64,000 bases of DNA from Xylophilus sp. GOD-11R (GTDB taxonomy: Bacteria; Pseudomonadota; Gammaproteobacteria; Burkholderiales; Burkholderiaceae_C), in the NCBI RefSeq assembly GCF_033546935.1, contig NZ_CP137854.1, positions 2,976,001-3,040,000 of the forward strand. Reading direction: 5' to 3'. Made by a program: the position numbers and the translations under genes. The notes below the pieces were generated by a model. It did not search any database, had not been told where the DNA came from, and saw nothing but the letters and a program-made list of their open reading frames with translations. Of this stretch, positions 19,364 through 28,891 are shown piece by piece. The number at the start of each line of letters is the position of its first letter. The first letter of the stretch is position 1.

Positions 19364-19690
19364 ATGAGCGAAGCCCAGCAACGTATCGCCGATCTCGTCC
19401 AGACCAACGACGTGGTCCTCTTCATGAAGGGCACGGCCAGCTTTCCGCAATGCGGTTTTTCCGGCCGCGCGATCCAGGTGCTCAAGGCCAGCGGCCTGGA
19501 CACCAAGGCCCTGAAGACCGTCAACGTGCTCGAAGACGACGAAATCCGCCAGGGCATCAAGACCTTCAGTCAGTGGCCGACGATTCCCCAGCTCTACATC
19601 CGCGGTGAATTCATCGGCGGCTCGGACATCATGATGGAGATGTACCAGTCCGGCGAACTGCAGAAGGTGCTGGCCGGCGAAGCGGCCTGA
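19364..19690 (+). CDS. grxD: Monothiol CGFS glutaredoxin (Grx4 type)
   Basis: A 108-residue monothiol glutaredoxin with active site FPQCGFSGRA (Cys30) and the glutathione-binding WPTIPQLYI and GGSDIM motifs. CGFS glutaredoxins carry [2Fe-2S] clusters between scaffold and target proteins in the cytosol. The ATG at 19364 follows GAGGAG. Convergent with the downstream permease gene (37 bp between stops). Confidence 0.96.
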   Translation: MSEAQQRIADLVQTNDVVLFMKGTASFPQCGFSGRAIQVLKASGLDTKALKTVNVLEDDEIRQGIKTFSQWPTIPQLYIRGEFIGGSDIMMEMYQSGELQKVLAGEAA

Positions 19691-19727
19691 TCGCCATCGG
19701 GCCAGCCGCCTCGGCCGGCCCGCCGGC

Positions 19728-22286
19728 TCAATCGGCGGCGTTGCGCAGCGTTTCCACCACCGGACGCGTCAGCACGCCGCGCAGCCCCCACCAGCCGGCC
19801 GCCAGCGCCAGCGCCGCACCGGCCAGCGCCCCCTGCACCGGCACCAGCGGCGAGGCGGTCCAGGCGAAATCGAAGGCATAGCGCGCCAGCGCCCAGCCCA
19901 CCGCCACCGCCACCGCGCTGGCCAGAAAGCCCGCCAGCAAGCCCACGCCGGCCAGTTCCGCCCGCTGCACCTGCCGCAGCAGCGACGACCCCGCCCCCAG
20001 CGCCCGCATGATCGCGAACTCCTTCGCGCGTTCGTCTCGCGTGGCCGTCACGGCTGCGAACAGCACGATGACGCCGGCAGCCAGCGTGAAGCCGAAGAGG
20101 AACTCCACCGCCTGGATCACCTGGTCGAGCACCCGCTGGATCTGGGTCAGCGTCTGGCCCAGGTCCACGCTGGTGATGTTGGGAAACTCGCGCACCAGCC
20201 GGTTGTCGAGCGCGGCCCCTTCGGCCGGTGCCCGGTAAGCGGCGAGATAGGTCACCGCGATGTCGTCGGGCAGCCGGGCCACCGGGTACATCGCGAAGAA
20301 GTTGGCCCGCATCGAGCCCCAGTCCACCTTGCGCAGCGAGGTGATGCGCGCCTCGTTCTGCGCGCCGCCGATGTCGAAGCGCAGCCGGTCGCCGAGCTTC
20401 AAGCCCAGCGTTTCGGCCAGGCCCGATTCGACGCTGATCGCGTCGGCCTCGCCCGGCGTCCAGCGGCCGCCCACGGTTTCGTTGTGCGTCGGCTCCTCGG
20501 TGGCATAGGAGAGGTTGAACTCGCGGTCGACGAGGCGGCGTGCGCGGTCTTCCGAATAGTCGGCCGACACGACCGGCTTGCCGTTCACCGCCACCAGCCG
20601 GCCGCGGACCATGGGGTACCAGTCGTACCGCGCCACACCCGCAGCGCGCAGCGCCTGCTGGAACACCTCCGCCTGATCGGGCAGCACATTGATCACGAAA
20701 CGATCCGGCGCGTTCGGCGGCGTGGCCGCGCGCCAGCTGGCGATGAGATCGGTGCGCAGCAGCACCAGCAACACCAGCGCCAGCAAGCCGACCGACAGCG
20801 AACTGATCTGCACCACCGCGTACACCGGCCGCGCGGAAATCTGCCGCGTGGCCAGCACCAGCCAGCGCGGCGCGGTGTTCTCGTTGACGCTGCGGCGCAG
20901 CACCTTCACCGCCGCCCAGCCCAGGCCTGCGAACAGCAGCACCGCCGCGCCGAAGCCGCCGACCGCGATCAGCCCCAGCAGCAAGTCGCGGCTGGCCACC
21001 ACCAGCAGGCCAGCGAAGCCCGCCACGCCCAACGCCAGCACCCCGGCCGACGCCGGCTTGAGGCCGCCGACATCGCGCCGAATCACCCGCAGCGCCGGCA
21101 CCTGCGCGAGTTGCAGCACCGGCGGCAGGCCGAAGGCCAGCAGCAGCGTCATGCCCATGCCCACGCCCAGCACCGCCGGCCGGACACCCGCGGCCGGCAG
21201 GCTGGTTTCGACCAGGCCCGACAGCAGCGCCACGAAGAGGTAATGCACCGCGAAGCCGATCGCCACGCCGAGCGCGCTGGCGAACAAGCCGGCCAGCGCG
21301 AACTCGAAGGTGTAACTGCGCGCGATCTCCTTCTGGCTCAGCCCCAGCACCCGCAGCAACGCGCAGTCGTCCAGATGCCGCGCCGCGAAGCCGCGCGCGG
21401 CCAGCGCCACCGCCACGGCCGACAGCAGCGCCGCCAGCAGCGACACCAGATTGAGGAACTTGCCGGCGCGGTCCAGCGTCTGCCGCATCTCCGGCCGGCC
21501 GGTTTCCAGCGACTCCACCCGCATGCCGCGCCCCTGCGGCCCCGTCGCCAGTTCGGTGGCCCAGCGGGCATAACGCGCCACTGCCGCCGTATCGGCGCCG
21601 GCCACCGCGAAGCGCCAGTTCAGGCGGCTCGCCGGCTGCACCAGCCGGGTCGCTTCCAGGTCGGCCGCATTCAGCATGACCCGGGGCGAGAAGCTGAGAA
21701 AACCGGTGCCGCGATCGGGCTCGATCACGATCAGCCGGGCGATGCGAAAGGGCTTGTCGCCCAGCAGCAGGGTGTCGCCGATCTTCACGTCGAGCGCGGC
21801 CGGCAAGCCCCGGTCGACCCAGATCTCGCCCGGCGCCGGTGCGCCCCTGGACACCTCTTCGCCGGTGCCCTGTGCACTGGTAATGCGCAGGTTGCCGCGC
21901 AGCGGGTAGGCCGCATCCACCGCCTTCAGCGCCACCAGCTTGCTGGCACCACCCTGCGCGTCGGTCGCGCGGGCCATGGTGGGAAAGGTGACCGAGGTGC
22001 TGGCCTGCAAACCTTCGTGACGCGCCCGGTCGGCGAACGCCGCCGGCACCGCGTGGTCGCTGGCCACGACCACGTCGCCGCCGAGCAGTTGCCCCGCATC
22101 GCGCGCCAGGCCGGCCTGCAGCCGGTCGGAGAAGAAGCCGACCGAGGTCAGCGCGGCCACCGCCAGCGTCACCGCGACGATCAGCAGTCGCAGGTCGCCC
22201 GCCCGCAGATCGCGCCGCAGCGCACGCCAGCCGAGTTGCCAGAAACGCCGGGACGTTCGGTTCGCACCGGAATTCAAAGAGTTCAT
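19728..22286 (-). CDS. YbbP-type ABC transporter permease (FtsX family)
   Basis: An 852-residue membrane protein of the COG3127/YbbP type. N-terminal segment LRLLIVAVTLAVAALTSVGFF, a large periplasmic region, then two FtsX-like membrane blocks (about residues 255-400 and 720-845) with several further helices between. Related proteins work with a YbbA-type ATPase in envelope lipid or lipoprotein traffic. No ATPase gene lies next to it here. The start at 22286 is chosen at MNSLNSG; in-frame starts further upstream read through non-conserved sequence. Confidence 0.88.
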   Translation of the reverse strand: MNSLNSGANRTSRRFWQLGWRALRRDLRAGDLRLLIVAVTLAVAALTSVGFFSDRLQAGLARDAGQLLGGDVVVASDHAVPAAFADRARHEGLQASTSVTFPTMARATDAQGGASKLVALKAVDAAYPLRGNLRITSAQGTGEEVSRGAPAPGEIWVDRGLPAALDVKIGDTLLLGDKPFRIARLIVIEPDRGTGFLSFSPRVMLNAADLEATRLVQPASRLNWRFAVAGADTAAVARYARWATELATGPQGRGMRVESLETGRPEMRQTLDRAGKFLNLVSLLAALLSAVAVALAARGFAARHLDDCALLRVLGLSQKEIARSYTFEFALAGLFASALGVAIGFAVHYLFVALLSGLVETSLPAAGVRPAVLGVGMGMTLLLAFGLPPVLQLAQVPALRVIRRDVGGLKPASAGVLALGVAGFAGLLVVASRDLLLGLIAVGGFGAAVLLFAGLGWAAVKVLRRSVNENTAPRWLVLATRQISARPVYAVVQISSLSVGLLALVLLVLLRTDLIASWRAATPPNAPDRFVINVLPDQAEVFQQALRAAGVARYDWYPMVRGRLVAVNGKPVVSADYSEDRARRLVDREFNLSYATEEPTHNETVGGRWTPGEADAISVESGLAETLGLKLGDRLRFDIGGAQNEARITSLRKVDWGSMRANFFAMYPVARLPDDIAVTYLAAYRAPAEGAALDNRLVREFPNITSVDLGQTLTQIQRVLDQVIQAVEFLFGFTLAAGVIVLFAAVTATRDERAKEFAIMRALGAGSSLLRQVQRAELAGVGLLAGFLASAVAVAVGWALARYAFDFAWTASPLVPVQGALAGAALALAAGWWGLRGVLTRPVVETLRNAAD

Positions 22287-22388
22287 CGGCGATTCTTCAT
22301 GGTTCGTCGCAAAGACATGGCGGTTTGTGGTTTGGCAGACAGAATTTCTCTGACGCGATTCGCAAACAGAAGTGCCCGAACCACATCC

Positions 22389-22688
22389 ATGGCCTACCTG
22401 GACATCCTCGCATATTGGCTCGGCTGGGCCGACATGGTGGCGCTCGCCGCGCTTTCGGTGGGCGCTGGCCTGCCATCCCGTCCCGGCCGTGCCCCGCCCG
22501 GCGTGTGGCGCCTGCTGTTCTACGGCGTGGGCGTGGTCTGCTATCGCCACGACTTGCATCCAGCCATTGGCTTGCGCTTGCACGGCCTCGGCTATCGGAA
22601 CATCGGCTGGGGCCGGTGGCGATTGGGCGTGGCGCTGCCGATGCGGCAGGTACGCTCCCGCGACCGAGCGGCTCGCGCAGACTTTTAA
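22389..22688 (+). CDS. Doubtful small membrane ORF
   Basis: A 99-codon frame (MAYLDILAYWLGWADM...) with two short hydrophobic stretches (VALAALSVGAGL, WRLLFYGVGVVCY) and a basic end. It occupies the ~410-bp gap between the YbbP-like gene and the YjjJ-like kinase, which otherwise shows no structure. I recognise no relative, and the ribosome site is poor. It may be chance. Confidence 0.3.
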   Translation: MAYLDILAYWLGWADMVALAALSVGAGLPSRPGRAPPGVWRLLFYGVGVVCYRHDLHPAIGLRLHGLGYRNIGWGRWRLGVALPMRQVRSRDRAARADF

Positions 22689-22697
22689 GGCCGGCGC

Positions 22698-24011
22698 TCA
22701 CGGAGCGAGCCGCCCGATCCTCGTCGCGGCTTCGTCCATGCGCTCTTCCAGCGCCGTGAGGCAGGGCCGAAAACCATCGCTCCAACCCTCGCAGGCCTGA
22801 AGGCGCGCAACGAAGGCCTGCGCCATCGACAAGGCCCGGTGCCAGGCCGCTGCCGGAACCTCGTTGCCGATGGTCAGGCCGAGTTCGCGCTGCACCAGAT
22901 CGCCGCCAGCCGTCGGGGCGAACGCCATCGGTGACATGTCGTAGGCCGGCGCCAGCTGGTAGGGCCGTCCGTGTTCGGAGATGAACGACAGGTTGCCGCC
23001 GTGCATGTCGGTGTTGCCGATCAGGGTGCCGAAGGCCCACAGCGTTTCGGTGGCGGCGACCGCCTCGCGCTGCACGACGCCCGCGTCGGCCAGGGCACGA
23101 ACGACCGACGGCCAGGCCCGCGCGCTGCCGACGAATTGCGCGTCTAGCGCCGCGACCGAGAACAAGGCGCGGCGGCCACGCTCGCCATCGCGGTCGAACC
23201 GCCGGACTTCCAGGAAGCGCTGCGCACCGTGGTCGTGAATGGTGGAGTGTGCGGCGGCGATGCCGTTCTCGCGCAGCACATCCAGCGCCAGATGCTCGGC
23301 CTGCAACAAATCGCGCCAGCGCTGGCTGACGGGTCCTTCGGCCAGCGCCGAGAACTTGACGATGACATGGGCCGGCCCGTTCTCGCACTGCGCGTAAGCG
23401 GTGAACTTGGGCTGTTCGCCGCCCGCGGAAGACCCGTGGTGCTCGCCCCGCGCCGCCGCCGCAGCCAATTCGGCGTAGGCGACTGGCTTGCCGACCAACG
23501 CGATGGCTTTCGGCGCCGCTGCGTTGGCGAATGCGGTGCAGGCCGCATCCCCCAACAGCAGGTTGCCCGGCAGGTCATCGCCCTGCAGCAGCAGCGCGCG
23601 CAGTACGTGGGTGTCGTTCCAGTCGATGAGCCGGGCCGGCAAGCCGAGCCGCTCGCCATGCCGCTGGTTGTAGGCGCGGCCTAGATAGCCCTGCGGCCGC
23701 ATGTCGAACAACCACCAGGGCAGGTTGTCGGAATGCACCGGCGCACCCTCCGCCTGCTCCATCACAAAGCCGTCAGGGCAAACCGGCACGAGGCGGCCGA
23801 GACTTCTCAGTTGCCCGTTCGACGACACCCGGAAGATCGGCGCGTGCAAATCCGTTCGGGTCGTGTCTCGCAGCGTGTATTGAATAGATCGGGCGGCGCC
23901 GATCACCACCACTTCATCGCCCAAAGCCTTCATGGCACGCGACAGGGTCGGCTGGCTCACGCCACAGGCTGCAATGAGGCTGGCAGCGTTCGCCGGACCA
24001 CGCCGCAACAA
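22698..24011 (-). CDS. YjjJ-type HipA-family Ser/Thr kinase with N-terminal winged helix
   Basis: A 437-residue HipA-fold kinase of the YjjJ type. It has its own DNA-binding head (AASLIAACGVSQPTLSRAMKALG) and so needs no separate HipB antitoxin. Kinase motifs: GGEQPKF (ATP loop, about 192), GTLIGNTDMHGGNLSF (catalytic Asp) and YDMSP (metal). E. coli YjjJ is a toxin when overproduced. The only start in frame is TTG at 24011, which clips the helix-turn-helix leader. An ATG at 24052, one base out of frame, would restore a natural start, so a 1-bp indel is suspected. Confidence 0.85.
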   Translation of the reverse strand: MLRRGPANAASLIAACGVSQPTLSRAMKALGDEVVVIGAARSIQYTLRDTTRTDLHAPIFRVSSNGQLRSLGRLVPVCPDGFVMEQAEGAPVHSDNLPWWLFDMRPQGYLGRAYNQRHGERLGLPARLIDWNDTHVLRALLLQGDDLPGNLLLGDAACTAFANAAAPKAIALVGKPVAYAELAAAAARGEHHGSSAGGEQPKFTAYAQCENGPAHVIVKFSALAEGPVSQRWRDLLQAEHLALDVLRENGIAAAHSTIHDHGAQRFLEVRRFDRDGERGRRALFSVAALDAQFVGSARAWPSVVRALADAGVVQREAVAATETLWAFGTLIGNTDMHGGNLSFISEHGRPYQLAPAYDMSPMAFAPTAGGDLVQRELGLTIGNEVPAAAWHRALSMAQAFVARLQACEGWSDGFRPCLTALEERMDEAATRIGRLAP

Positions 24012-24142
24012 CTGCTGATCCGGTCTGCGAGAGCTTGTGCGGCCGCGCTCATGAATGGATAGTTGAATAGATAAATGAATGAATATTCCAAGAAGAATAT
24101 ACCGTCATCCCCACTCCCCTGCCCACCGTGGGCGCAGTCCGT

Positions 24143-25570
24143 TCAGGCCGACCAGCTCCCGCCCAGCGCCCGGATCAACCCGACCGTTGCCTGGTACCGC
24201 GCCGACCGCACCTGCAGCGCGATCCGCCGGTTGCGCAGCTCGGTCCGGCGGGCATCCAGCAGGTCGAGTTGACTGACCAGCCCGTTGCGCCAGCGCGTAT
24301 CCGACAGCGCGGTCGCGCGGCTGGCCGACGTCACCGCGCCGTCCTGGACCTCGGCCTGTTCGGCCAGCAGGCGCAGGCCCGACAGCTGGTCTTCCACTTC
24401 GCGGAAGGCGCCCAGCACCTGGCCGCGATAGCCGGCGGTGGACTCGTCGAACTGCGCCCTCGCCTGCGCGATGCCGGCGTCGCGCCGTCCGCCGTCGAAG
24501 ATGGGCAGCGACAGGAGCGTGCTCAGGCTCCAGGCCCGCGCCGACCACTGGAACAGGTCGCTGAGATCGCGCGAGGCATAGCCGCCCGAGCCGGTCAGCG
24601 TGAGATTGGGGAACCACGCGGCCTGCGCGGCACCCACCCGCGCCTGCGCAGCCAGCAGCGAAGCCTGCGCGGCGGCCACGTCCGGGCGTCGCGCCAGCAC
24701 GGTCGACGGCACGCCGGCCGGCACCACGGGCAGCGCGGTGTCCCAGGCGCCGTCGGGCAGGCCGAAGTCGGCCACCGCGTCGCCCAGCAACACGGCCAGC
24801 GCGTGTTCCAGCTCGGCGCGACGGCGATCCAGCGACAAGGCTTCCGACGTGGTCGCCGCCATCTCGGTGCGGATCCGCACCACGTCCAGCTCGGCCACGT
24901 CGCCACCGCGCCAGCGACGGGTGGTCAGGTCCAGGGTGTCGCGGTAGGCATCGGCGGTTTCGCGCACCAGGGCACGTTCGGCGTCGAGCGCCCGCAGCGA
25001 GAGGTAGGTCGACGCGGTGTCGGCCTGCACCGCCAGCCGGGTGCTCTGCAGCAGGGCCTCCCGGGAAACGGCGTCGAGCGACGCGGCATCGCGCGCCCGG
25101 GCAAGCCGTCCGGACAGGTCGACCTCCCACGAGGCGCCCACGCCGGCCGTGAGGATGGTCGCGGGGTTGCTGCCGTTGATGGTGTTGGCGCCGGCCTGGC
25201 GCACCGCGCCGGCGTTCAGCCCTACCTCCGGCCGTCGGTTGGCTTCGGCGTTGCGCAGCAGCGCCCGGGCCTGGGCCAGCCGTGCGATGGCTTGCTGGAT
25301 ATCGGTGTTGCGTTCGCCGGCCCGCTCCACCAGCGCGTTCATCGCGGGATCCTGGAAGGCCAGCCACCACTGGCCGCGCGCCTGGGCCTCGGCCGGCAAC
25401 GCCTGGGTCCAGCCGGCAGGCATCGGTGCCTGTTCCTTGAAGGCGGCGGGCGCGTCGGCCAGGGCCTGGGTGTCGACCGGCGGCGGGCTGGCGCAACCGG
25501 CCAACACCAGGGCGGCCACCAGGGGCAGCCAGGCCAGCGATGTCCTGTGCTTGTTCTGCAGCGAATTCAT
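24143..25570 (-). CDS. RND efflux outer-membrane lipoprotein (OprM/NodT family)
   Basis: A 475-residue outer-membrane channel. Lipobox ALVLAGC near residue 22 marks lipidation; two repeated outer-membrane efflux domains follow (about 65-260 and 275-470; ARRPDVAAAQASLLAAQARVG in the second). It is the last gene of an adaptor-permease-channel operon, 22 bp after the permease. The trimer should span the outer membrane and periplasm and dock the pump. Confidence 0.92.
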   Translation of the reverse strand: MNSLQNKHRTSLAWLPLVAALVLAGCASPPPVDTQALADAPAAFKEQAPMPAGWTQALPAEAQARGQWWLAFQDPAMNALVERAGERNTDIQQAIARLAQARALLRNAEANRRPEVGLNAGAVRQAGANTINGSNPATILTAGVGASWEVDLSGRLARARDAASLDAVSREALLQSTRLAVQADTASTYLSLRALDAERALVRETADAYRDTLDLTTRRWRGGDVAELDVVRIRTEMAATTSEALSLDRRRAELEHALAVLLGDAVADFGLPDGAWDTALPVVPAGVPSTVLARRPDVAAAQASLLAAQARVGAAQAAWFPNLTLTGSGGYASRDLSDLFQWSARAWSLSTLLSLPIFDGGRRDAGIAQARAQFDESTAGYRGQVLGAFREVEDQLSGLRLLAEQAEVQDGAVTSASRATALSDTRWRNGLVSQLDLLDARRTELRNRRIALQVRSARYQATVGLIRALGGSWSA

Positions 25571-25592
25571 GATCGGACTCCTCGTTCTTGTC

Positions 25593-28500
25593 TTATTCGT
25601 GGTGACCACGCGGTGCGGCCGGCAGCAGGCGGGCGTCGCCGCCACCACCGCCGTGGTTGTCGGCTTCCGGATGCCCCACCGGCGACTCGTGCGGGCCGTG
25701 CTGCTTGAGCGGACGGTTGCCGGCCAGGCGGCGCAGCAGCACGTAGAACACCGGCGTGAGGAACAGGCCGAACGCGGTCACCCCGATCATCCCGGCGAAC
25801 ACCGCCACGCCCATCGCCTTGCGCATTTCGGCGCCGGCACCGGTGGCCAGCACCAGGGGCAGCACACCCATCACGAAGGCCAGCGAGGTCATCAGGATCG
25901 GGCGCAGCCGCAGGCGGGCGGCCTCGATCGCGGCCTCGACCGGACTGCGCCCGGCAAATTCCAACTCCCGGGCGAACTCCACGATCAGGATCGCGTTCTT
26001 CGCACTCAGCCCCACCAGCACGATCAGCCCGATCTGGGTGAACACGTTGTTGTCGCCGTGGTTCAGCCACACCCCGGTCATGGCCGCGAACAGGCCGGTC
26101 GGCACGATCAGGATGATGGCCATCGGCAGCGTCAGGCTTTCGTACTGGGCGGCCAGCACCAGGAACACCAGCAGGATGGCGATTGGGAACACCAGCAGGC
26201 CCGAGTTGCCGGCCAGGATCTCCTGGTAGGTCAGGTCGGTCCATTCGTAGTCCACGCCGGGCGGCAGCGTCTCGGCGGCGATGCGCTTGACCGCTTCCTG
26301 CGCCTGGCCGGTGGAGTAGCCGGGCGCGGCGCCGCCGTTGACGTCGGCCGCCAGGAAACCGTTGTAGCGCATGGCGCGTTCCGGCCCGAAGGTGGGCGAC
26401 ACGTTCATCAGGGCCGACAGCGGCACCATCTCGCCGGTGACCGACTTCACCTTGAGCATGCCGATGTCCTCGGCGCGCGCCCGGTAGGCGGCGTCGGCCT
26501 GCACCCGCACCGAATAGGTTCGGCCGAAGCGGTTGAAGTCGTTGGCGTAGAGGCTGCCCAGATAGATCTGCATCGTCTCGAAGACGTCGGTCAGCGGCAC
26601 GCCGAGCTGCCGCGCCTTGGTGCGGTCGATGTCGGCGAACAGCTGCGGCACGTTGACCTGGTAGCTCGAGAACAGGCCGGTGAGTTCCGGCGCCTTCTGC
26701 GCCTTGGCCATGAAGGCCTTCAGCGCCGCGTCCATGCCTTCGTAGCCGACCGAGCCCCGGTCCTCGAGCATCAGCTTGAAGCCCCCGGTGGTGCCCAGGC
26801 CCTGCACCGGAGGCGGCGGGAACATCAGGATGAACGCATCCTGGATCTGCGCGAACTGCGCGTTGAGCGAGCCGGCGATCTCGCCCGCGCTCATGCCCTT
26901 GCCCTTGCGGTCCTCGAACGGGTCGAGCGCCACGAACACGATGCCCGAGTTGGAGCTGTTGGTGAAGCCGTTGATCGACAGGCCCGGGAACTGGATCGCG
27001 TGCGTCACGCCCGGCTGCTTGAGGGTGATGTCGCCCATTCGGCGGATCACTTCCTCGGTGCGGTCCAGGGTGGCGCCGTCGGGCAGTTGCGCGAAGCCGA
27101 TCAGGTACTGCTTGTCCTGCGCCGGCACGAAGCCCGGCGGCACGGCGCGGAAAACGAAGACCGTGGCCACCGCGATGGCGACGTAGCCGATCATCATCAC
27201 CGTCTTGCGGCCGATGGCATGGCGCACGCCGCCGCCATAGGCTTGCGAGCCACGGTTGAACAGCTTGTTGAAGCGGGTGAAAAAGCCGCCCAGCACGCGG
27301 TCCATGCCCCGGGTCAGCGCGTCCTTGGGCGCGTCGTGCTTGCGCAGCAGCAGCGCGGCGAGCGCCGGCGACAGGGTCAGCGAGTTGATCGCCGAGATCA
27401 CCGTCGAGATCGCGATCGTCAGCGCGAACTGGCGATAGAACTGGCCGGTCAGGCCGCTGATGAAGGCCAGCGGCACGAACACCGCCACCAGCACCAGGGC
27501 GATCGCGATGATCGGCCCGGACACCTCGCGCATCGCCCGGTAGGCCGCCTCGCGCGGGGCGAAGCCGGCTTCGATGTTGCGCTCCACGTTCTCCACCACC
27601 ACGATCGCGTCGTCCACCACGATGCCGATCGCCAGCACCAGGCCGAACAGGCTCAACGCGTTGATCGAGAAGCCGAAGATGTGCATCACCGCGAAGGTGC
27701 CGATGACCGACACCGGCACCGCCAGCAGCGGAATGATGGAAGCGCGCCAGGTCTGCAGGAACACGATCACCACCAGCACCACCAGGGCGATGGCTTCGAG
27801 CAGCGTGTGCACCACCGATTCGATCGATGCCCGCACGAACTGCGTGGTGTCGTAGACGATCTCGTAGTCCACGCCCTCGGGCATGTTCTTCTTGATGTCG
27901 GCCATGGCGGCGCGCACGCCGTCGCTGATGGCGATGGCGTTGGAGCCCGGCGCGGCCGAGACGGGAATCGCCACCGCGTCCTTGTTGTCGAGCAGCGAAC
28001 GCAGTGCGTAGTCGGAAGCACCCAGCTCCACCCGGCCGATGTCGCGCAGGCGGGTGACCGCGCCGTCGGCGCCAGTCTTCACGATGATGTCGCCGAACGA
28101 TTCCTCGTTCTGCAGCCGGCCCTGGGCATTGACCGACATCTGCACGTCGATGCCCTGCACGCCGGGCGATGCGCCCACCACGCCGGCGGCCGCCTGCACG
28201 TTCTGGCCGCGGATCGCGGTCACCACCTCGGAGGCCGACAGGCCGCGCTGCGCCACCTTCTGCGGATCGAGCCAGACACGCATCGAGTAGTCGCCCGAGC
28301 CGAACAGCTGCACGTCGCCCACGCCGTCGACCCGCGCCAGGCGGTCCTTGACGTTGATCACCGCGTAGTTGCGCAGATAGGTCATGTCGTAGCGGCCGGT
28401 CGGCGACAGCAGGTGCACCACCAGCGTCAGGTCGGGCGAGCTCTTGATGGTGACGATGCCCAGGCGCCGCACCTCCTCCGGCAGCCGGGGCTCGGCCCGC

Positions 28501-28841
28501 GAGACGCGGTTTTGCACCAGCTGCTGGGCTTTGTCCGGATCGGTGCCGAGCTTGAAGGTGACGGTGAGCGTCATCAGGCCGTCGGTGGTCGCCTGGCTGC
28601 TCATGTAGAGCATGCCCTCGACCCCGTTGATCGCCTCCTCCAGTGGCGTGGCCACGGTTTCGGCGATGACCTTGGGGTTGGCGCCGGGGTAGTTGGCGCG
28701 GATCACCACCGATGGCGGGATCACGTCCGGGTACTCGGAGATCGGCAGGCCGCGCACCGCGATCAGGCCGCCGAGAAATATCAGCAGCGACAGCACGCCG
28801 GCGAAGATCGGCCGGTCGATGAAGAATTTGGAGATGTTCAT
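25593..28841 (-). CDS. RND multidrug efflux permease (HAE1, AcrB/MexB-like)
   Basis: A 1082-residue inner-membrane proton/drug antiporter, start MNISKFFIDRPIFAGVLSLLIFLGG. Twelve membrane helices in the two usual blocks and a TM4 proton-relay Asp pair in GIVVDDAIVVVENVERN. Length is about 35 residues more than AcrB because of a tail ending APRGHHE that is rich in His and Gly. Likely exports amphiphilic compounds; substrate not predictable. The adaptor gene ends 50 bp upstream. Confidence 0.95.
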   Translation of the reverse strand: MNISKFFIDRPIFAGVLSLLIFLGGLIAVRGLPISEYPDVIPPSVVIRANYPGANPKVIAETVATPLEEAINGVEGMLYMSSQATTDGLMTLTVTFKLGTDPDKAQQLVQNRVSRAEPRLPEEVRRLGIVTIKSSPDLTLVVHLLSPTGRYDMTYLRNYAVINVKDRLARVDGVGDVQLFGSGDYSMRVWLDPQKVAQRGLSASEVVTAIRGQNVQAAAGVVGASPGVQGIDVQMSVNAQGRLQNEESFGDIIVKTGADGAVTRLRDIGRVELGASDYALRSLLDNKDAVAIPVSAAPGSNAIAISDGVRAAMADIKKNMPEGVDYEIVYDTTQFVRASIESVVHTLLEAIALVVLVVIVFLQTWRASIIPLLAVPVSVIGTFAVMHIFGFSINALSLFGLVLAIGIVVDDAIVVVENVERNIEAGFAPREAAYRAMREVSGPIIAIALVLVAVFVPLAFISGLTGQFYRQFALTIAISTVISAINSLTLSPALAALLLRKHDAPKDALTRGMDRVLGGFFTRFNKLFNRGSQAYGGGVRHAIGRKTVMMIGYVAIAVATVFVFRAVPPGFVPAQDKQYLIGFAQLPDGATLDRTEEVIRRMGDITLKQPGVTHAIQFPGLSINGFTNSSNSGIVFVALDPFEDRKGKGMSAGEIAGSLNAQFAQIQDAFILMFPPPPVQGLGTTGGFKLMLEDRGSVGYEGMDAALKAFMAKAQKAPELTGLFSSYQVNVPQLFADIDRTKARQLGVPLTDVFETMQIYLGSLYANDFNRFGRTYSVRVQADAAYRARAEDIGMLKVKSVTGEMVPLSALMNVSPTFGPERAMRYNGFLAADVNGGAAPGYSTGQAQEAVKRIAAETLPPGVDYEWTDLTYQEILAGNSGLLVFPIAILLVFLVLAAQYESLTLPMAIILIVPTGLFAAMTGVWLNHGDNNVFTQIGLIVLVGLSAKNAILIVEFARELEFAGRSPVEAAIEAARLRLRPILMTSLAFVMGVLPLVLATGAGAEMRKAMGVAVFAGMIGVTAFGLFLTPVFYVLLRRLAGNRPLKQHGPHESPVGHPEADNHGGGGGDARLLPAAPRGHHE

Positions 28842-28891
28842 GGCTGAGCTCTTGTTCTAGGTTTCATGGCGCTCGATGCGACGGGCGGGTT

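Noticed and set aside
20484..22688. 734-codon + strand frame opposite the YbbP-like permease
   Set aside because: Shadow rich in Arg, His and Gln. Only its last 99 codons fall outside the permease gene and are listed separately at low confidence.
25017..28847. Very long open frame (1276 codons) on the + strand opposite the RND permease
   Set aside because: It is rich in His, Arg, Gln and Gly with no domain structure, as expected of the antisense of a high-GC gene. The minus-strand frame is a clear AcrB-type pump.
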